From Sedimentitalea sp042687825 (GTDB taxonomy: Bacteria; Pseudomonadota; Alphaproteobacteria; Rhodobacterales; Rhodobacteraceae), in the NCBI RefSeq assembly GCF_042687825.1, contig NZ_JBHUQE010000017.1:1-64000 (forward strand): a stretch of DNA of 64,000 bases. Reading direction: 5' to 3'. Of the stretch, positions 1 to 11,752 are shown in pieces. The notes beneath the pieces were generated by a model, which saw nothing but the letters and a program-made list of their open reading frames with translations, had not been told where the DNA came from and did no database searches. Position 1 is the first letter of the stretch. Every line of letters begins with the position of its first letter. Made by a program: the position numbers and the translations under genes.

Positions 1-160
1 ATACCAGATAAATAACGCGCAGCCGGTCTTCTTGTTTGACAAAGACGATGGCGCTGGCGCCCACTTTGCGGCACCGGGAGCAACGGCACGTTCCCAGCAT
101 CGACGGCTTTGCCGCCAGTTCGAATTTCACCGCCTTGCAACAACCTCTGGCCTGGATCAT
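1..160 (-). CDS. GFA-family (glutathione-dependent formaldehyde-activating-like) protein, partial
   Basis: Reading the minus strand from an ATG at 158-160 gives about 53 residues that run off the left edge. The motif CRCSRCRKVGASA is the zinc-binding Cys-x-Cys-x2-Cys segment typical of the GFA/CENP-V fold, and an earlier Cys pair (RGCC) sits at residues 6-7, as expected for the first zinc site. GFA-like proteins bind zinc and often have no proven reaction, so the name is a family label only. An in-frame ATG lies 48 bases further upstream, but the ATG chosen gives the family's usual short N terminus. The C-terminal part is outside the window. Confidence 0.7.
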   Translation of the reverse strand, partial: MIQARGCCKAVKFELAAKPSMLGTCRCSRCRKVGASAIVFVKQEDRLRVIYLV

Positions 161-827
161 CCTGTTGACCGTCCCTGCCCGAAAACCGCCACACAGGAAC
201 ATTATTCAATGTGCTATGGCGGGATCACGACACGGCCCCATTCCCACGCATTCTCAGTCGAATCGCGCGCAACCTGCCTCTTTTGCAGCCCCCGATAACA
301 GGAAAGCTCTGTTTGGTTCTTTGCCCTTTCTCCACGGCGGTGATCACGTCGCAGGGAAAAACCGCTGTGGCCCGACTGCGGGCGGTGACTCTTTCACAAG
401 AAAGAAACAGGACCGGAACAGGGGGCCGGATCACATGCAATGGCTGCAATAACGGAACGTGAGGCGCCGTGGCTCTACCTACAGACCGAACGACGGCCGG
501 CTGGCACCGGAAGGACCGGCAATGTGATGTTGCAAGCCCTGACGCACGATGTCTCCGACATTGGCGCAATGGCCGGTCGGGAAAAATACCCCTGACCCAA
601 AACCGGCAGCCCCTGTCGCGCCTGCGGATGGCTGGAAACTCTCGTTGCATCCCGCAGGACGAACGGCCCTTCATCTTGCACACCAGGCCGCTGGCCACCG
701 CCTTGGGCGGCACCGAGACGAACACATGCACATGAACGCTCGACAGCTCTCCACGCAGGACCGCCGCCTTTTCTCATCGGACTTCAGGCAGGGCGAAAAC
801 CGCCAAGGGCGTGGCTTTGCAAGACCG
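161..827. other. Intergenic stretch without a supported gene
   Basis: About 670 bases lie between the start of the GFA-like gene and the stop codon of pbpC. Several open frames cross it on both strands. They overlap each other, are rich in Arg, Pro and Cys, and contain no recognisable motif or convincing ribosome binding site. No tRNA, repeat or strong terminator was seen. Confidence 0.5.
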
Positions 828-2870
828 CTATTTCAGGCGCACTGTCGCCCGGTCTGACCGACCCTCGCCATCGATCACGACCAGCGTGGAAAATCCGCGT
901 CCGGGGCTGGGAATGTCAAACTCGGCCCGGCGCTGGAGGGTGGCCACGGGGCGCCCGTCGGCAAGCACCAGATAGGGCGGTGCGCCGCCGCGCAGCTTGA
1001 TCGTCACCGGCCCGCCCGCAAGAGCCAGCACCGCGCCGTCGGGCGGAAACAACAGCTGTGGCGCATCCGGGGAAGCGGTCTCGGGTGTGTTGCGCGGGCG
1101 AAACCGCCGCAGCGGCGGCGGCAGATCGGCGGTAGCCGCAATCAGCGTCGCGGGCGGTGGCGGCGGCAGCGGTGCGGTCCGAGGTTTCAGGCGGCCAAAG
1201 GCCTGAAACAGCACCGGCGCCGCCAGCTCGCCGCCAAAGGCGCCGGGCACCGGCGTACCGTCGGCACGGCCCATCCAGACCCCGATCACATGTTGCCCGT
1301 CATAGCCGATGGCCCAGGCATCCCGGTGGCCATAGGAGGTACCCGTCTTATAGGCCAGCATCCCGGCCGGCGCGCCCGGCGGCGGCGCAAGTCCGGACAG
1401 GATGTCGCCGACCTGCCAGGCCGCCACCTCCGACATCAGCCGCTGCCCGGTTTGCAATGTCGCCGCCTGCCGCGCCCGCAGCATCGGCCCCTGCCCGCCC
1501 TGTGCCAGAGCCGCATAGAGCTGGACCAGATCGTGCAGGCTGACGCCCACCCCGCCCAGCGAGATCGCCAGCCCCGGCCGTCCCCCGGGCAGGCGCGGCG
1601 CGGCCCCGGAGCGGCGCAGCGCCGCCATGATCCGCGCCGGTCCCAGGTCACGGGTCAACTTGACCACGGGGATGTTCAGCGACTGCTGCAGCGCTTCGCG
1701 CACCCGGATATCACCCCGAAACCGGCCATCGAAATTGGCCGGCGCATAGCGGCCAAAAGTGACCGGCGCGTCGCGGATCAGACTTTCGGGATGCACAAGC
1801 CCCTGATCAAAGGCCAGCCCGTAGATCAACGGTTTCAGGGTCGATCCCGGCGAACGGATCGCCCGGGTCATGTCGACATATCCCTGCCGCCCGCCGCTGG
1901 CGGCATAAGCGGGCGAGCCGACCGAGGCGACGATCTGGCCAGTGTGATGGTCCACCGCCACCAGCGCTGCCGACAGGCGCGGCCCGGCCTCGGCGGCGGC
2001 TTCGGCCAGCAGTCTGCGCAATGCGGCCTGTATCGGCGCCCGCAACGTCAGATCATGACGCCGCACCGCCGGGTTCGCCGCCCGGATCCGGTCGCTCAGA
2101 TGCGCGGCCAGCTGCGGAAAGGCCCGCATGCGGTGCGGCAGCGGCGCCCGCGCGGCGATGGCGGCCTGCCCCGGCGGCAATACCCCATGGCCCGCCAGTC
2201 GCGCCAGCACCCGGTCGCGCGCCGCACGCGCCGTGCCCGGGTGGCGGTCGGGCCGGCGGGTTTCCGGCGATTGCGGCAAGGCCACCAGCAGCGCCGATTG
2301 CGCCGCCGTCAGGCGCCGCGGCTCTTTGCCGAACCAGGCCAGGCTGGCGGCGCGGATGCCTTCGAGATTGCCGCCAAAGGGCGCGTGCGTCAGGTACAGC
2401 GTCAGGATCCGGCGCTTGTCCAGCCGTCGTTCCAGCGCCAGCGCCAGGCGGATCTGGCGCAGCTTGCCGGCCCATCTGCCGGTGCTGCCATCCTCAAGCA
2501 GCCGCGCCACCTGCATCGTCAGGGTCGAGCCGCCGGAGACCGCGCGTCCGGTGCGCAGCGCCTGCCACGCGGCCCGCAGCATCGCCACCGGATCGACACC
2601 CCGGTGCTGCCAGAAGCGTTTGTCCTCATAGCGCAGCAGCATCCGCAGGTAACCGGCATCGACCGCCGATAGCTGCGGGGCCAGCCGCCAGACCCCGTCC
2701 TGCACCGTATAGGCCCGCAGCAGAACACCGTCGCGGTCGCGAGACTCGGTCGAGGTTTCGGCCGCGATCGGCGGCAGAACCGTGGCGTCGATCCAGGCAT
2801 CGGCGGCATCGCGCACCAGCGCCGCCGCGAACAGCAGCCCGCTCAGCGCGATCAGCGCGCCGCGCCTCAT
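828..2870 (-). CDS. pbpC: Penicillin-binding protein 1C (bifunctional peptidoglycan synthase)
   Basis: 680 residues. It polymerises lipid II glycan chains and cross-links peptides in the periplasm, anchored by one N-terminal membrane segment (about residues 6-20). The GT51 transglycosylase domain shows the catalytic Glu in YEDKRFWQHRG (E82) and GGSTLTMQ. The transpeptidase domain shows SPGSTLKP (active Ser about 343, Lys about 346), SLNIP and YKTGTS. The last ~90 residues match the PBP1C-specific C-terminal domain. The start codon overlaps the stop of the upstream alpha-2-macroglobulin gene by 4 bp (ATGA), so the two are translationally coupled. This is the well-known pairing of bacterial alpha-2-macroglobulin with PBP1C. 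Length is slightly below the ~770 residues of E. coli PBP1C. Confidence 0.95.
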   Translation of the reverse strand: MRRGALIALSGLLFAAALVRDAADAWIDATVLPPIAAETSTESRDRDGVLLRAYTVQDGVWRLAPQLSAVDAGYLRMLLRYEDKRFWQHRGVDPVAMLRAAWQALRTGRAVSGGSTLTMQVARLLEDGSTGRWAGKLRQIRLALALERRLDKRRILTLYLTHAPFGGNLEGIRAASLAWFGKEPRRLTAAQSALLVALPQSPETRRPDRHPGTARAARDRVLARLAGHGVLPPGQAAIAARAPLPHRMRAFPQLAAHLSDRIRAANPAVRRHDLTLRAPIQAALRRLLAEAAAEAGPRLSAALVAVDHHTGQIVASVGSPAYAASGGRQGYVDMTRAIRSPGSTLKPLIYGLAFDQGLVHPESLIRDAPVTFGRYAPANFDGRFRGDIRVREALQQSLNIPVVKLTRDLGPARIMAALRRSGAAPRLPGGRPGLAISLGGVGVSLHDLVQLYAALAQGGQGPMLRARQAATLQTGQRLMSEVAAWQVGDILSGLAPPPGAPAGMLAYKTGTSYGHRDAWAIGYDGQHVIGVWMGRADGTPVPGAFGGELAAPVLFQAFGRLKPRTAPLPPPPPATLIAATADLPPPLRRFRPRNTPETASPDAPQLLFPPDGAVLALAGGPVTIKLRGGAPPYLVLADGRPVATLQRRAEFDIPSPGRGFSTLVVIDGEGRSDRATVRLK

Positions 2871-5800
2871 TCGGTGACCAGCATGCGCCCGGTCGCCGTG
2901 CGGGCGCGATAGCGCGGACGGTACATGTCCTGGACCGACGCCGCCGGGTGATGATAGCGGCCCGGTGTCACCGCCCGGGCGATATAGGCCAGCGTTACGC
3001 TATCCGCCCCGCGCAGATCGACGGCGGCAACAAAGCGGTCGCTGCGAAACTCGGCATGTTCCGCCACCGATGGGGTCAGCCAGTCCAGCGCCCGCACATC
3101 ACCGGCCCGCAGCAGATTGGGGTTGTCGATCTCGACCCCGGCGGGCAGCGGATCGTCGATGATCAGCCGGGCGGCGGATTTTTCGACCGGTGTCACGCGC
3201 AGAACCGTGACCACCCGGTCACCGACCGCCAGAGCATTGCCGTCCACAGGTGCGCCCTGCAGCGTGTAATAGCTGCGGCTGATCGCATAGCCTGTACCCC
3301 CCGCCTCGGGCGCGATCAGAGGCACGCCAAGCGTCGTCAGCGTGATCTCTGTGGCCTGCCCGTCCGCCGCGCGGATCGCCAGATTTCGCGGCGGGCTTGA
3401 CCTGTGCACCACCTCGACAAACGGGCCGGTGGCCGGCTGTCCATCGACCAGCAGGCCCGACCCGCCCGGTGCGGCCACCAGCGCCTGTGCGGCCAGCAGC
3501 GACCAGGCCGCCTCCTGCGTGGACAGAGGCGCATCGGCGCGGCCGATCCGATCGCTCAGCCGGTCGGTATCGATGGTCTGGCTGCCGGCCTCGGCGGCCA
3601 GCGCCAGCACCCCGGCGGCATCGCGCAGCCCGGTGCCGTAATCGCTGCGCCAGCGGTGCGGCTCGGCCTTTTGCGCCTCGATCATCCGCCCGGCGCGGGC
3701 AAACATGGCATCGGCCCGCACCGGATCGCCGTAGAACGCCAGCGCCGCCCCCAGCTGTGCCGCCGCCAGCGGCGTGGCAAAGGCCTGGGCCTTGACGTCG
3801 GCATAATAGCGCAGATCGCCCATCGCCGCCTGGCCCTCGCGGGCGAGCACCATCAGCCCATAGGCGATATCCTCGCCACCGCTGTCGAAATCCGGCGCAT
3901 AGTTGATACGGTTGCGCAGGTTGTCCAGCGCCTGTCCAAAGGCGCGGGCCGGCACGGCATGCCCCTGCGCGCGGGCCCGGCTGAGAAAGTCGGTGACATA
4001 GGCATCCAGCCAGAAATCGCCCGGCTCCGCCCGCCACAGGCCAAAAGCGCCATTGGCGGCCTGTCGCGTCAGCACCCGGGCGATCGCCGCCTCCAGTCGC
4101 GCCGCGACGCGGGGGCCGTCGCCCAGCCCTGCCGCCTGCGCCACAGAGGACAGGTAGAGCAGCGGCAAAGCCTGCGATGTCACCTGTTCGGTGCAGCCAT
4201 AGGGATAGCGGTCGAGCATCGCCAGCAGACCTGGTGCGTCGAATTTCGCCAGCGGCCCGGCGGACAGCAGCGCCTTGCCGGTGCCCGGCCGCAGATCGGC
4301 CAGAACATCGCCGCTAAAGGCAAAGGTGCCGCCCGGGTCCAGCGCAAAGCGTCGGGTCCGCGCCACCACCGGGTCGTTGCTGCGCACCGGTACCGTCAGG
4401 CTTTGGCGCAATGCCCGCCCGTCGGGCGTGGTCAGGACCAGTTCGACCGCAGAATCGCCGACCGTCACGGCGGTGATCGGCACCTCGAACACCGCCTTGC
4501 CGCCTGCTGCCAGTTCGAACGCATCAGGCGCGGCCCCAAGGCGCAAAACCGCGTCATCCGCGGCCAGCGCCAGCCGCATCGCACCCGCCGGACCATCGGC
4601 ATGGCGCACGTCCAGCCGAATGCGGCTGCTATCGCCGGGCGCCAGGAAAGTCGGCAGGCTGGCGGTCACCACCACGGGATCGCGCACCACCATGTCGGCC
4701 TCGGCCTGCCCGACCGCCGAGCGCGACCAGGCCACGGCCATCAGCCGCACCGTGCCGTTGAAGGCCGGCAGATCGATATTCACAAAGGTCTCGCCCTCCG
4801 GGCCGACCTGCACCGGCCCGCTGAATGTCGCCATCAGCGCCTGAGTGGGCGGCGGCGACTGCAGCCGCATCGCCGCGCCGACATCGCCCCCCGAACGCAC
4901 CGCGCCCAGCGCGCCGTTCATACCATCGATGAGACGGCCATAGACGTCGCGCAGCTCCATCCCCAGCCGGCGCTGGCCGAAATAGTGGCCGCTGGGGTCG
5001 GGGCTGGCAAAGCCGGTCAGGTTGAGAATGCCCAGATCGACGGCGGCCAGGGTCAGCCAGACCTCTTCGCCCGCAGCGGCGCCGGTGACCGCGATCCTTG
5101 CGCGCTGGGTCTGGCGCGGTTCGGCCACATCCGGCACGTCGATGGCCACCTGCAGCCGTTTTCCGACCGGCTCGATCCGGGCATGGACCAGACCAAGCGC
5201 GCGGGTCGGGTTCTGCCCCGCGGCCGCGTCCATCGGCCGGATCACCGCAGCGCTGACATAGGCGCCGGTGCCCCAATCGGCGGTGACCGGCAGCGGAATC
5301 ACCGTTTCCCCGGCCTCGACCGCCACCTCTTGGCGGTGGATCAGACGATGCGACATCACCGCCACCTGCGCCATACCGGCGGTGCCGGCCACGATGCGCA
5401 ACCGCGCCGTGTCGCCGGGGCGATAGCTGTCGCGGTCCAGCGACATTTGCAGCCGGTCAGGCGTGGAGGACGCATCCGCCGGGGCATACCAGCCGGCATG
5501 GAACGACACCGACGTCGCGGCATAGTCGCCATCCAGCCGTTCGACCAGCAATTCGTATTCGCCCCATTCAACCGGCTGGTTCAGCGTCAGCGGGCCGTTC
5601 AGCGTCGCCTCTCCGGTGGCGATGCGGCTGCGCCGGGTCGTCGGCTCCCAGTTCCAGTTGCCATAGAGCTGATACCACTGATACCGGGTTTCGACGCGAT
5701 TCAGCGTCCAGCGCACCCGCAGCGGCAGCGGCGCCAGATCCGGCGCCAGCCCGATCACCTGGAACCCGGCCTCGCCGCCCTCGGGCACCATCCCGTCAAA

Positions 5801-8305
5801 CAGCGGCTTGACGCCGATCACCGCCGTGCCGGGCTGCACCGGTGCGGTCAGCTGACGCTCGACAGGCCGGGCCGAGCCATCGGACAGCCGCGCCGTCACC
5901 GTCAATTGCATGGGCCGGCCAGCCGGTTCGGCTTGCGGCAGGTCCAGCGCCACGCCGGCCTGTCCGCGCGCATCGGTGCGCTGACCGGAAAACCCCTGGC
6001 TGACCGTCCGTCCCGGCGCGTCGTGGCGGCCAAAGCGGTACCCCGGCCATGCCGCCAGAGTGTCCGCCGGGCGCAGGCTGACCTCGCCCTCGATGGCCAG
6101 ATCGGCGCCCGGCGCGCCAAAGAGATACCGCGCCGCGATCCGCAGAACCGGGCGGTCGGTCGGACGCAGCGCCGCGTCGGGCAGCGCCAGATCGAAATCG
6201 ATCCGTTCCGGCAGAAAATCCTCGACCAGCAGGCTCTGGCTGGCCAGGGCCGGCGCCTTGGGGTCGCTCTTGATCTGCAACCGCCAGGTGCCGCGCGGGG
6301 CATCGGCGCCGATGGGCAGGGCAAAGACATGGCCTCCGCCTACACCGCCATCCGTCACCCGGCGCAGATATTCCACCCCATCCGGCCGGCTGAGTACCGC
6401 GATCAACGGCAGACCCTCGATGGCCACCGCGTCGCCATCGCGCGCCAGGGCGGTGACATGCACCGTCTCGCCCGCGCGATAGGCGCCGCGATCGGTGGTC
6501 AGGAAGACATCCACCGGCCCCGCCGCCGGACGCCCGGCCACGCCACGGTCGGACAGATCAAAAGCCGGATCGGTCAGCGACAAAAAGCCGATATCCGCGT
6601 CGGCCTGCTCGGCCAGCAACAGGGCGGGCGCCGCGCCGCCGGTGCCGCGCGACAGGCCCGGCGGGAAATGCGCCTGGCCCTGATTGTCGGTGACCGCGCG
6701 CCCCAATACCGCGTTGGCGCGCGACACCAGCGTCACCGCCACCCCGGCGCGGGGCCGGGCATCCGCCAGCCCCCGCACCGTCACATGCATCCCGTCGCTG
6801 CCGGACAGGCTGCTGATACCCAAATCGGACAGCACGAACCATTGCGTTGCGCCCGGATCATCATAGGGATCGGCCCCGGGCACCCGCGCGGTCAGCGCAT
6901 AGATGCCCGCCGGGCGGCCGGCGATGGCCGCAGACATCGGCAAGCGCGTTGTCACCGCGCGATTCAGCGTGTTGCCGACCGTCGCGCTGCCGGTCCAGAT
7001 CTCTTCGGCGATTTCACCTGCAAAGGTCTGCTCTTGCCATTGCGACAGCGGCCGCCCGAAATAACCGTCCTGGACCGCGCGCAACAAGTTGCGGTCGCTG
7101 ATCCGGCGCAGGCGCAGCTCGACCCGGTCAAGATTGACGGTTTCGATCGGCAGCGCCGCATCCGCCGATCTGGGCAGCACATAGGCGCGACCAGGAAAAC
7201 GCACCAACGGCCCGCGATCACGCACGTAATGCGTCAGTTCGACATCTTCGGCCAAGGCTTCGCCGCTGGCGGCGGGCAGGCCGGCGCGCAGCGTGACGCG
7301 ATAGCGCTTGCCGTGTTCGACCCCATCGATACACAGCTGCGACCCCTCGGCCTGAACCACCAGCCCGGCGGCGGGCATTTGTACAAAAGGTTCGTAATCC
7401 ACGCCCGCCCGCACCAAAGGTTCCGAGAATTCCGCGCAGATGCGCGGCGCTGCACTGTCGCTTTCCACCGTGCTGTTTTGCACCCGAAAGCCGTACTTTC
7501 CCACGGCCCGGCGCAGCGCCTCGGCGGTGTCGGCCCGTGGCGCGGTGCTCTGCGCCAGACGCAGCGCCGGGATCGAGTCGCGGCCCCGCCCCAGCCGCTG
7601 CAACGCCGGCGCCAGCAGGCGCAGCGCGTCGGCCTGGCTGTCAGGGTCCAGTGCCCGCAGATAGGCATTGATCGCCGCCCCGGCGGCCCGTTCGGCGAGG
7701 CGCCGCGCCGCGTCGGAGCGGTCGCTGTGCACCGCCAGCAACGACTCGGCATAGTCGGCCCAATCCGCCGCGCCATCGCTCAGCACCGTTGCAACCCCGG
7801 CCCATGCCGCCGCCTGTTCACGTCGCCCGGCCGCGCGCCGGGCCTGTGCGGTGTCGCGTGCAAGTTTGGCATCTGCGCCACCCGCGGCATGACGCAGCCC
7901 CAGGTCGCGGGCCTGAATTGCGGCGGCATCCAGCATCGCATCCCCGAGAAACGCCAACTGGTCCCGGCGCGCCGATGCCGATCGCAGAACCGTCCCATCC
8001 GTCGCCGTCTTGATCGCCGAGATCGCCCCCGGATAGGCGCTTTGGCGCTCGACCGCGCGCTTTGGAAAACAGGCACTTGCGCGCGAATTGAAGGTAAAGC
8101 CGGTGCAATCCGGGTTGAGTGTGCAGGCCCGCGCGCAGCGGGTCAGATCGGTCTCAAACAGCGGCTCGAGATCGCGGCCGTGAAAATCCGTGTCGCGGGT
8201 CGTGACATAGCGGTAATCGGGTACGGCCGGTTCCGCCGACACCGCGATGGCGGTGACCGCCCAGACAAACACGCAAACCGCAAACCTCAGACCCATCGCC
8301 GGCAT
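2867..8305 (-). CDS. Bacterial alpha-2-macroglobulin with N-terminal PAN/Apple domain
   Basis: 1812 residues from the chosen ATG, which has a perfect AGGAGG at 8311-8316, 5 nt upstream; a longer frame to 8389 lacks this. Residues 1-24 form a signal peptide ending AVSA, with no lipobox, so the product should be soluble periplasmic rather than a lipoprotein like E. coli ECAM. Residues ~57-80 (Cys 57, 61, 67, 80) resemble a PAN/Apple module. MG domains follow, and near the C terminus the thioester motif GCTEQ (Cys about 1371) sits in the alpha-alpha toroid region. Family members trap foreign proteases by covalent thioester capture. Coupling to PBP1C suggests defence and repair of a breached envelope. 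Confidence 0.93.
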   Translation of the reverse strand: MPAMGLRFAVCVFVWAVTAIAVSAEPAVPDYRYVTTRDTDFHGRDLEPLFETDLTRCARACTLNPDCTGFTFNSRASACFPKRAVERQSAYPGAISAIKTATDGTVLRSASARRDQLAFLGDAMLDAAAIQARDLGLRHAAGGADAKLARDTAQARRAAGRREQAAAWAGVATVLSDGAADWADYAESLLAVHSDRSDAARRLAERAAGAAINAYLRALDPDSQADALRLLAPALQRLGRGRDSIPALRLAQSTAPRADTAEALRRAVGKYGFRVQNSTVESDSAAPRICAEFSEPLVRAGVDYEPFVQMPAAGLVVQAEGSQLCIDGVEHGKRYRVTLRAGLPAASGEALAEDVELTHYVRDRGPLVRFPGRAYVLPRSADAALPIETVNLDRVELRLRRISDRNLLRAVQDGYFGRPLSQWQEQTFAGEIAEEIWTGSATVGNTLNRAVTTRLPMSAAIAGRPAGIYALTARVPGADPYDDPGATQWFVLSDLGISSLSGSDGMHVTVRGLADARPRAGVAVTLVSRANAVLGRAVTDNQGQAHFPPGLSRGTGGAAPALLLAEQADADIGFLSLTDPAFDLSDRGVAGRPAAGPVDVFLTTDRGAYRAGETVHVTALARDGDAVAIEGLPLIAVLSRPDGVEYLRRVTDGGVGGGHVFALPIGADAPRGTWRLQIKSDPKAPALASQSLLVEDFLPERIDFDLALPDAALRPTDRPVLRIAARYLFGAPGADLAIEGEVSLRPADTLAAWPGYRFGRHDAPGRTVSQGFSGQRTDARGQAGVALDLPQAEPAGRPMQLTVTARLSDGSARPVERQLTAPVQPGTAVIGVKPLFDGMVPEGGEAGFQVIGLAPDLAPLPLRVRWTLNRVETRYQWYQLYGNWNWEPTTRRSRIATGEATLNGPLTLNQPVEWGEYELLVERLDGDYAATSVSFHAGWYAPADASSTPDRLQMSLDRDSYRPGDTARLRIVAGTAGMAQVAVMSHRLIHRQEVAVEAGETVIPLPVTADWGTGAYVSAAVIRPMDAAAGQNPTRALGLVHARIEPVGKRLQVAIDVPDVAEPRQTQRARIAVTGAAAGEEVWLTLAAVDLGILNLTGFASPDPSGHYFGQRRLGMELRDVYGRLIDGMNGALGAVRSGGDVGAAMRLQSPPPTQALMATFSGPVQVGPEGETFVNIDLPAFNGTVRLMAVAWSRSAVGQAEADMVVRDPVVVTASLPTFLAPGDSSRIRLDVRHADGPAGAMRLALAADDAVLRLGAAPDAFELAAGGKAVFEVPITAVTVGDSAVELVLTTPDGRALRQSLTVPVRSNDPVVARTRRFALDPGGTFAFSGDVLADLRPGTGKALLSAGPLAKFDAPGLLAMLDRYPYGCTEQVTSQALPLLYLSSVAQAAGLGDGPRVAARLEAAIARVLTRQAANGAFGLWRAEPGDFWLDAYVTDFLSRARAQGHAVPARAFGQALDNLRNRINYAPDFDSGGEDIAYGLMVLAREGQAAMGDLRYYADVKAQAFATPLAAAQLGAALAFYGDPVRADAMFARAGRMIEAQKAEPHRWRSDYGTGLRDAAGVLALAAEAGSQTIDTDRLSDRIGRADAPLSTQEAAWSLLAAQALVAAPGGSGLLVDGQPATGPFVEVVHRSSPPRNLAIRAADGQATEITLTTLGVPLIAPEAGGTGYAISRSYYTLQGAPVDGNALAVGDRVVTVLRVTPVEKSAARLIIDDPLPAGVEIDNPNLLRAGDVRALDWLTPSVAEHAEFRSDRFVAAVDLRGADSVTLAYIARAVTPGRYHHPAASVQDMYRPRYRARTATGRMLVTE

Positions 8306-8458
8306 ATCCGCCTCCTGCTTTTGCCAAAACCGTGCCATGCGCCGCGCATCGCATGCAAGGATTCGCATAACCAGCGGGACTTTAAGCACTTGTTCACCCC
8401 ACCGTCCGATGCTGCCGCTACCAACTGCCCCTCTGGGCTAACTGCGGAGCCTGCACGC

Positions 8459-10903
<2,445 letters not shown>

Positions 10904-10935
10904 ACACGCGGTGCAACCCGGCACAGCGCCGTCCG

Positions 10936-11724
10936 TCAGGCCACCTGGTCGCTGGCGGTCGCGTCGCGCCGCAGAAACACCGGCGCATCGGGTCGGGACA
11001 GTTCCGGCTGAAAGGCATAGCCGCCCGTGTCGAACGCGCACAGGGACGCCGGATCGACCAGCCGGTTGCGGATGATGAACCGCGCCATCGCGCCACGCGC
11101 CTTTTTTGCGAAAAAGCTGACGATCTTGGGTCCGCCCGGTTTGTCCTCGTAAAAGACCGGCGTGATCACCCGCGGTTTCAGCACCCCCGGTGCGACGGCG
11201 CGAAAATATTCCTGACTGGCGCAATTGATCAGCACATCGGTACCGATCTCGGCGGCCTGCGCGTTCAGCGCCACCGCGATCTGGTCCCGCCAATATTCAT
11301 ACAGCGTCGCGCCGCGCCGGGTGCGCAGCCGGCTGCCCATCTCCAGCCGGTAGGGCTGGATCGCGTCCAGCGGGCGCAACAGGCCGTATAGACCCGAAAG
11401 GATGCGCAGATGATCCTGCGCCCAATCCAGTTCATCGGGTTCCAGAGACACGGCTTCGAGCCCCTGATAGGTGTCGCCGGCAAAGGCCAAGGCCGCCGGG
11501 CGGGTCGCCTCGGGCGCGGGCGCATCGGCAAAGGCGCGGAACCGGTCGCGGTTCAGCCGCGCCAGGTCCGGGCTGAGCGCCATCAGCCGGCGCAAATCGC
11601 CCAGCGTCAGGTTGCGCATGGTCCTTGCCAGCCGGACCGCGTCGGCCTGAAAAGCCGGCTCGGTCATTGCCACGTTGCGTTCTGCCCAGTCCAGCCGCTT
11701 GGCCGGAGAGATCACCACCAGCAT
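10936..11724 (-). CDS. yaaA: YaaA/DUF328 peroxide-stress protein
   Basis: 262 residues starting MLVVISPAKRLDW, the conserved opening of the YaaA family. Other family signatures are the segment around LYGLLRPLDAIQPYRLEMG and the C-terminal FFAKKARGAMARF. In E. coli YaaA lowers free intracellular iron during hydrogen peroxide stress and binds DNA. The molecular reaction is not settled. It begins 28 bases after the recQ stop on the same strand, so yggT-recQ-yaaA may be co-transcribed. It converges on the hybrid kinase gene, with about 30 bases between stops. Confidence 0.93.
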   Translation of the reverse strand: MLVVISPAKRLDWAERNVAMTEPAFQADAVRLARTMRNLTLGDLRRLMALSPDLARLNRDRFRAFADAPAPEATRPAALAFAGDTYQGLEAVSLEPDELDWAQDHLRILSGLYGLLRPLDAIQPYRLEMGSRLRTRRGATLYEYWRDQIAVALNAQAAEIGTDVLINCASQEYFRAVAPGVLKPRVITPVFYEDKPGGPKIVSFFAKKARGAMARFIIRNRLVDPASLCAFDTGGYAFQPELSRPDAPVFLRRDATASDQVA

Positions 11725-11752
11725 GATTGTCCCCTTTTCTGCCGCGACCGGT

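Noticed and set aside
8360..8400. CtrA box upstream of the hybrid histidine kinase
   Set aside because: TTAA-N7-TTCA has a mismatch in the second half-site, so it is below the standard used for the box at 36710.
3404..8458. Very long open frame on the plus strand opposite the alpha-2-macroglobulin gene
   Set aside because: It is antisense to a gene with clear domains and is rich in Arg, Gln, His and Pro. It is open only because of the high GC content. The kinase that follows in the same frame starts at 8459.
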